Part shown: one piece after another, positions 59,640 through 64,000 of the stretch | Numbering within the stretch: position 1 is the first letter of the stretch | How the letters are laid out: each line of letters begins with the position of its first letter | DNA from: Labeo rohita | Taxonomy: Eukaryota; Chordata; Actinopteri; Cypriniformes; Cyprinidae | NCBI RefSeq assembly: GCF_022985175.1 | Contig: NC_066887.1 | Span: 13,691,075-13,755,074 of the forward strand | Reading direction: 5' to 3' | Length of the DNA stretch: 64,000 nucleotides | Program-made: the position numbers and the translations under genes | Notes under the pieces: generated by a model | What the model saw: only the letters and a program-made list of their open reading frames with translations | The model's database searches: none | Told to the model about the DNA's origin: nothing

Positions 59640-60664
59640 CTAGGCATGTTTCCATTACAGATTTGCACAAAACTTTAGTATTTAGTAAATATTTAATAAA
59701 TGTCGATAAAAAAAACTGTTGTGAAATAATGGTTTTCCAATTAACTAATGTTACGTGACTAAAATGTAATTTTTTTTTCTCTTGCGATAAGTCATGGCTA
59801 GGGATGCACCTCATTTAGCAGAAAATTATTTTATATCTGATTCTGTTGCATAGAACTAAATTAAAATCATATATTGATTTTTAATATTATTATATTTTCT
59901 GTCCAATTTTATTGTGCCATTTTCAGTAAAAGTGTGGTCATTTTATTGGCTTGTGTTTTTTTAAATTTAGTATCATTCAAAATTATTAAGTTTTATAAAA
60001 AAAGAAAAAAATCTTACAAAATTACTTTATAATATTTAATGAAATAGTAAATAATTATTGCAAAGCATTTTTGGTTTCGTTTTCGGCCAAGTTCATCCAG
60101 AATTTTCACTTTTCGTTTTCCGCCAAGAATTTTCATTTCGGTGCATCCCTAGTCATGGCAATGGATGTTGGTAGGTTTACGTATGTTGCAGCCTCCGCAC
60201 TAGCCGTTCATTTTAATTGTAGGAGACACAGGCTTCTATCTTTACCGAAGCAGCGTGGAGAGCCACTTCTGGGACGCTTCTGAAATCAAAACGAGCAACA
60301 GAGCGCCTGGTATATTGACTAGAGTGGCTGCGATCAGCTCCACAGACTTGTGGAGTGTAAATAAGGGGTTATCCAAGCTTTAATGGCAAGGATTGTGGCC
60401 ACATGGAATTTTTTTTGAGGTTGTAGTACATTAAAGAATGATCATGTGACTTTTACGTTCTCAAGGTGACCTGTAAATGCGAAAAAGCCGTTTCCATTGC
60501 AGTTTTGCAAAATATTCCTTTTTTGTATTGCCTGAAAAACCACTTCATGTGAGCGTAAAAAAAAATTTGGGACAGGATTTGCAAAATTGGCACATTTCCA
60601 TCAGGCGTATTTTCAATTCACGATTTCAGTTTGCGCAATTTGAAGGGTAATGGAAACGCAGCTA
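59640..60664. mobile_element. Host element with (C/G)TTTCCATTAC ends, carrying a hAT-like insertion
   Basis: Left GGCATGTTTCCATTACAG and right (reverse complement) GCTGCGTTTCCATTACCC are similar inverted ends; TTTGCGCAA-like and TGTCGATAAA-type motifs lie near them. The 353-base insertion at 59799-60151 interrupts it. Confidence 0.6.
59799..60151. mobile_element. hAT-like non-autonomous element with perfect 8-base target duplication
   Basis: The termini TAGGGATGCACC and GGTGCATCCCTA are perfect 12-base inverted repeats. The flanks GTCATGGC (59791-59798) and GTCATGGC (60152-60159) are identical, the 8-base signature of hAT transposition. The inside is AT-rich and has no transposase; the right part has TTTTCGTTTTCCGCCAAG-like repeats (60065-60140). 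Confidence 0.9.
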
Positions 60665-60669
60665 CAGTA

Positions 60670-61595
60670 ACCTTAACTGAAAACATGCTCATCATGTGTG
60701 AACTGCTTTTTTAATGTATTTCAAAATAAAATAATAGAAAGCACTAAAACATCACAAAGAGCCTCACATCACTGAATCAAACTGATTTCATACTGACCTG
60801 CCCTTTTCGCATCCTCAAAACAGATCTCACACATTCCTATTTATCAAACGCCACATCAAAGCTTTCTGTATAGTGTGAGTGCCTAAGGTTTATGCTGACA
60901 TTTATAAATCGTATGTTTGCACAGATGGGAAGTTGGATGGTGCAAAGCTATTATTCTCTGCCAGCTGTCTGACTGTACATATGAGAGGTGGGGTGTGTAT
61001 TTTATAAATAAATGCTGAGTATGAACAGAATACTGCCTGAATCTCAACTGAAGAATGCAATCTGTTTTTAGGCCTTGGAAAAGCCAAAGGGCACAACAGC
61101 AAAGAGTTAGAGCATGGATTGTCTGCGGCTTGGTGGTGAGCTTGCAGAGTCTGAGCCAGGGTTGAGGGGGATTGAGACTAATCAGGGTTAGGTGGATTAT
61201 AGTTCTGGGGGAGACAGAACAGCAAGTCAAGCCACAGTGACCAGATTTCAAGAGACAAACACTAGCCGACGCATAAACCTGCTGTTCTAAAATACACTTA
61301 GCCTACACCCTTACTCATTCATCTACCATCTGTCTTCAGACACTGTCTAGGTGCTCCAACCTGGAATTTAATCCACCACAACAACGTACCACAGCTATAC
61401 CCCGCCTAATTCTACTACAAATGGTCTTCAATGGCTTCTATAGTTCTGTAACTAATCTTTAATATCAATGAAACCTTTCCATTAGACAAAAGGTACTTTA
61501 TAATGGAAAAAATGGAATTTGTTTTTGTTTTGGGGAACCCAAAATGGTTCTCCTATGGCATTGCTGCTAAAACCCCCTTTTTGGAACCTTTATTT
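60670..61595. other. First-intron sequence, no gene seen
   Basis: A 122-codon minus-strand frame (60883-61251) shows no domain, and its codon use looks like random AT-balanced sequence. No exon support. Confidence 0.5.
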
Positions 61596-61597
61596 TA

Positions 61598-61925
61598 AAG
61601 GGATAGTTTACCCAAAAATGAAAATTCTGTCATTAATTACTCACATGTCGTTCCAAACCTGTAAGACCTTCATTCATCTTTGGAACACAAATGCAGACAT
61701 TTTTGATGAAATCCAAGTTAAAATACTGAATTGTTAAAATAGTCCATGAGACCAGTAGTTCAACCGTAATTTTATAAAGCTACAAGAATACTTTGTGCGC
61801 GAAAAGTCCAAAAACAGCAACTTTATTCAACATTTTTTTCTCTTTCGTTTCAGTCTTCGCCGCACGTTCACAAGAGTACCACGACACATGACAGAACTTT
61901 CTTTTTTGGGTGAACTATCCCTTTA
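61598..61925. repeat. Foldback element, GGGATAGTTCACCC family (asymmetric copy)
   Basis: Starts AAAGGGATAGTTTACCCAAA and ends TTGGGTGAACTATCCCTTTAAG. The second arm is mostly missing: only its tip survives after the ACTTTATTCAACATTTTTT region. Confidence 0.85.
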
Positions 61926-61929
61926 AGTG

Positions 61930-63130
61930 TGAATACAATTCAGCAGACAGTACACATCACTATCTTTAATGGCCTCAGTATATGGCTTTCACTGATACCA
62001 ACCAGGCTGCAATATCCTAAAACATAATCTCCTTGAAGCCCAACATGATAAAACTATTATTTCGGCCAGTTAAATTTCATACAACGACCTTTCTCAACAT
62101 AATATTGGGATTTACCTCGTAAAGGACCTGGCAGTCTTTAGACAATAGCGTTCCTGTCTAGGTATTACTGGGGTCCAGCACACCCTCCCCACCCACCCTG
62201 TTGTGCTCCATATGGCCAACACACTTGCAGTTGATTCTATCCACTAAAAGCCTATTCGAATGTCGGCCCCATGATCTGGGATTGAATTACAAAGGAAATA
62301 AATACCATACCATCTTCAATTTACAATATAACAAATGGAAGGTGACTCTCTGGCACCGTCTTGTTCAAAACAACGGGTGTCATTTGAAGATTTAAACAGA
62401 TGGGTACTGATATCCAGGCACACCACAATAAGTCGTCACACGGCTGTCAGGTGATTACAGTAAGAGAGAGACAGTCTGAATGAAGGTGAACTACTCCCTT
62501 TTAACCAAATTATGACCATTCAGCACAGCTGGAGAGGAAAACACCCTCCCTGTTCAAACACACATACACTTGTGTGTATAAACTCAGCCACTAAGCCATT
62601 ATTGTGGGCAGGATTATTAGACGAGTGACATCAACTTTTGACACGCGCAAAGCATCAATTACCAAAACAACCTCAAATGTCATGGCTCAAAACCACTAAT
62701 AACTGGTGAGTGACTCAAAGCTACCATAGCAACGCATTTGAATGCCTTGGAGTGCCTAAGGGAAGGTGAAAGGACTGAGTTTACTTTGATCTCAATAGCC
62801 TGAGTCACATATTGGTGCATTTGCTCACACCCAATTGCGACCCTACAACTAAAAATCTCCCTTAATCGAAGAACAAGAGTCTGTTCTACGTATCTACATG
62901 TAGACATGGTTACTACAGAGTTAACAAGCTAATGTACAACAGCCGACCTCTTCATTTGAATCCATGCCTGCAGTGTTCCATTGACTGAGCTCTTATCACG
63001 CTCAGTCGCATAAGATTTCAACTTACGAAGTGCGAGTGTGAGCTATCTTTACAAACAACAGCAACTTATTTATGTAGGATATTTTATACAAGGCAAGAGA
63101 CTCACCAGTGACAAAAGAAAATGAATGAAA
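61930..63130. other. First-intron sequence next to the first exon, no gene seen
   Basis: Repeat-poor, with no further exon. As the first kilobase of the first intron it is a plausible place for regulatory sequence, but I see no specific site. Confidence 0.45.
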
Positions 63131-63135
63131 CTAAC

Positions 63136-63190
63136 CTTTCTTTTCCTCGAGTTCCTGAAGATACTGTCGGTATGATGCCGTGGCACTCAT
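63136..63190 (-). CDS. macf1: macf1 first coding exon of the full actin-binding-domain isoform
   Basis: The ATG at 63190-63188 has a purine at -3 and opens 18 codons, MSATASYRQYLQELEEKK, then one G before a donor GTTAGT. That leaves phase 1, and the next exon (31052) starts with AT, so the junction makes GAT (Asp) and reads EEKK-DERDRVQKK. This is how the short first exons of plectin 1a (...KK-DERDRVQ) and dystonin isoform 1 (...KDERDKVQ) join the same conserved exon. The peptide itself I do not recognise from a named protein, so the assignment is inference from phase, strand, start context and junction. It is 32 kb upstream of exon 2. A (GT)12 tract lies about 250 bases upstream. Confidence 0.72.
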
Positions 63191-64000
63191 TTCGCCACGG
63201 CAAAAAAAAAAGAGGGACTCTAAAGGTAGAAATGGGAGGTTGCAAAGTGAAAGGAACTGAGAGGTCGTTCCAAGTTTGTTTAAAAGGCAAAGAAGCAGAA
63301 GAGGCCACTTCGAAAAGCTGAAAGCTTCAGCAAGTCACCAATCCAAAGCCGGCAGGGAAATCCAGTCGCTCACTTCCCTGTTCCTTTCTGTCGCATGTTT
63401 TCTTTGAGTCGACCGCTGAAGTTTGCTCTTAAGTCACTGTGTGTGTGTGTGTGTGTGTGTGTACCAGTCAGCTGCCTGGTAGCTCTGAGAGAGCAGCGTG
63501 TTTTAGAGCCGGATAGAGGAACTGTACTTTGACCACAAGACAGGTGATGTCACTGCCAGAGCTCGAGCATGTGTCGCTCTCCCTGCGTAACTCAGGCTTC
63601 ATGGTTATGAACTGCAAAGGAAATTTTGCATTTTGCAAGGTTGGCTGTGTATTGAACAAACAAATCATATCTGTATTTAATGGTAGTCATTATGTTCTCT
63701 GGCATTTTCAACACATGTGATTGTAAATGTAGGATCAGCACTGAAGAATTTAATTCAAAGCTGTGAAATGTAAGAAAACTTTTAACATCTCTAAGAATGA
63801 AGTTACATTTAAAACCAAAATACTTTGAAATGCTTCCTTAAATTCTTAATCCACCAAACTGGTTATGTAACAACTGACTGCAGTCCCTTTAGTTACTTTT
63901 TATCTTTTTAAATAAGCTAGTGAAAGATCTGACAGCCTGTGCTTTCACCTTCTGTCTGGAGTTCAATAGTTAAAAAGATTCAATATGTCACTCCAAAACA
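63191..64000. promoter_or_regulatory. Presumed leader and promoter region of the long isoform
   Basis: Sequence upstream (minus strand) of the ATG at 63190. It has no recognised repeat except (GT)12 at 63439-63462, and is somewhat richer in CG dinucleotides than the introns between 63180 and 63420. No TATA box was seen on the minus strand here. The transcription start cannot be placed. Confidence 0.4.
63439..63462. repeat. (GT)12 microsatellite
   Basis: Twelve uninterrupted GT units about 250 bases upstream of the proposed start codon of the long isoform. Confidence 0.95.

Larger units (their letters stand above)
449..63190 (-). other. macf1: Gene span: macf1-like spectraplakin, 5' part (two alternative first exons, 20 shared or downstream exons; continues below position 1)
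   Basis: Spectraplakin cytolinker that binds F-actin through paired CH domains and, through its C-terminal part outside this window, microtubules. I assembled 21 exons by translating the minus strand and placing GT-AG borders. Their lengths (55, 62, 90, 78, 93, 167, 113, 107, 120, 96, 128, 94, 155, 421, 78, 162, 105, 96, 126, 153, 155) keep frame throughout and sum to 2654 coding bases. Domain order is CH1 (about residues 20-125), CH2 (about 130-250), plakin spectrin repeats (about 260-820) and SH3 (about 823-880). MACF1 is favoured over dystonin and plectin by residue identity in the plakin domain, judged from memory of those proteins. No frameshift or stop was seen. The first intron is 32 kb and rich in repeats. 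The a/b duplicate status is unresolved. Confidence 0.93.

Noticed and set aside
60883..61251. 122-codon minus-strand frame in the first intron
   Set aside because: No domain, overlapping frame on the same strand, no splice support.
1..64000. CRISPR array, operon or bacterial features
   Set aside because: Exon-intron structure, SINEs and vertebrate repeats show this is eukaryotic nuclear DNA; no spaced identical direct repeats of CRISPR type were seen.

Overview
This window is vertebrate nuclear DNA, almost certainly from a cyprinid teleost (carp, goldfish or zebrafish relatives). The evidence is a split gene with small GT-AG exons plus a dense load of short foldback and inverted-repeat elements of kinds I recall as abundant in cyprinid genomes (GTGACCCTGGACCAC-type, GGGATAGTTCACCC-type, AGGAGAACTCCACTTCC-type and CACTACCAGTCAAAAG-type repeats). 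I ran no database search; the clade call rests on recall of these repeats.

One gene explains all the convincing coding sequence: the 5' part of a spectraplakin on the minus strand, closest to MACF1/ACF7. The match to MACF1 rather than dystonin or plectin rests on the CH2, plakin and SH3 exons, for example the RRPMSRADL - SSSEDEG linker and the DLPSVE region. I read 21 exons in order from 63190 down to 449, plus one alternative first exon. All junctions are GT-AG and all phases agree, giving 884 complete codons plus 2 bases with no stop. The order is: short first exon (63136-63190), tandem CH1-CH2 actin-binding domain (31052-11671), plakin-domain spectrin repeats (11562-3545), and an SH3 domain split over the last two exons (3545-3393 and 603-449). 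The gene runs off the low-coordinate edge, so the rest of the rod, the spectrin repeats, EF hands and GAS2 domain would lie below position 1. Whether it is the a or b teleost duplicate cannot be decided here.

A second start lies inside the gene: a 357-codon exon at 15895-16965 beginning MGSSLGCV, a lipid-anchor-like N terminus followed by a basic cluster. It sits between the last CH1 exon and the first CH2 exon and ends in the right phase to join CH2. It therefore predicts a membrane-directed isoform with only one CH domain. The canonical isoform starts about 32 kb upstream of its second exon.

The remaining sequence is intronic and rich in repeats. Notable pieces are a three-level nest of elements at 33258-34966 with an 8-bp target duplication; a 353-bp element at 59799-60151 with perfect 12-bp termini and a perfect 8-bp duplication inside another element; a repeat at 7740-8565 with a THAP-like zinc-finger remnant; a tRNA-Pro primer-binding-site match at 36807-36824, a likely trace of an LTR element; a composite AAT-rich minisatellite at 48900-50000; and tRNA-derived SINE copies at 41404-41560 and 54788-54985. 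I found no tRNA or rRNA gene, no CRISPR array and no second protein-coding gene I would defend.
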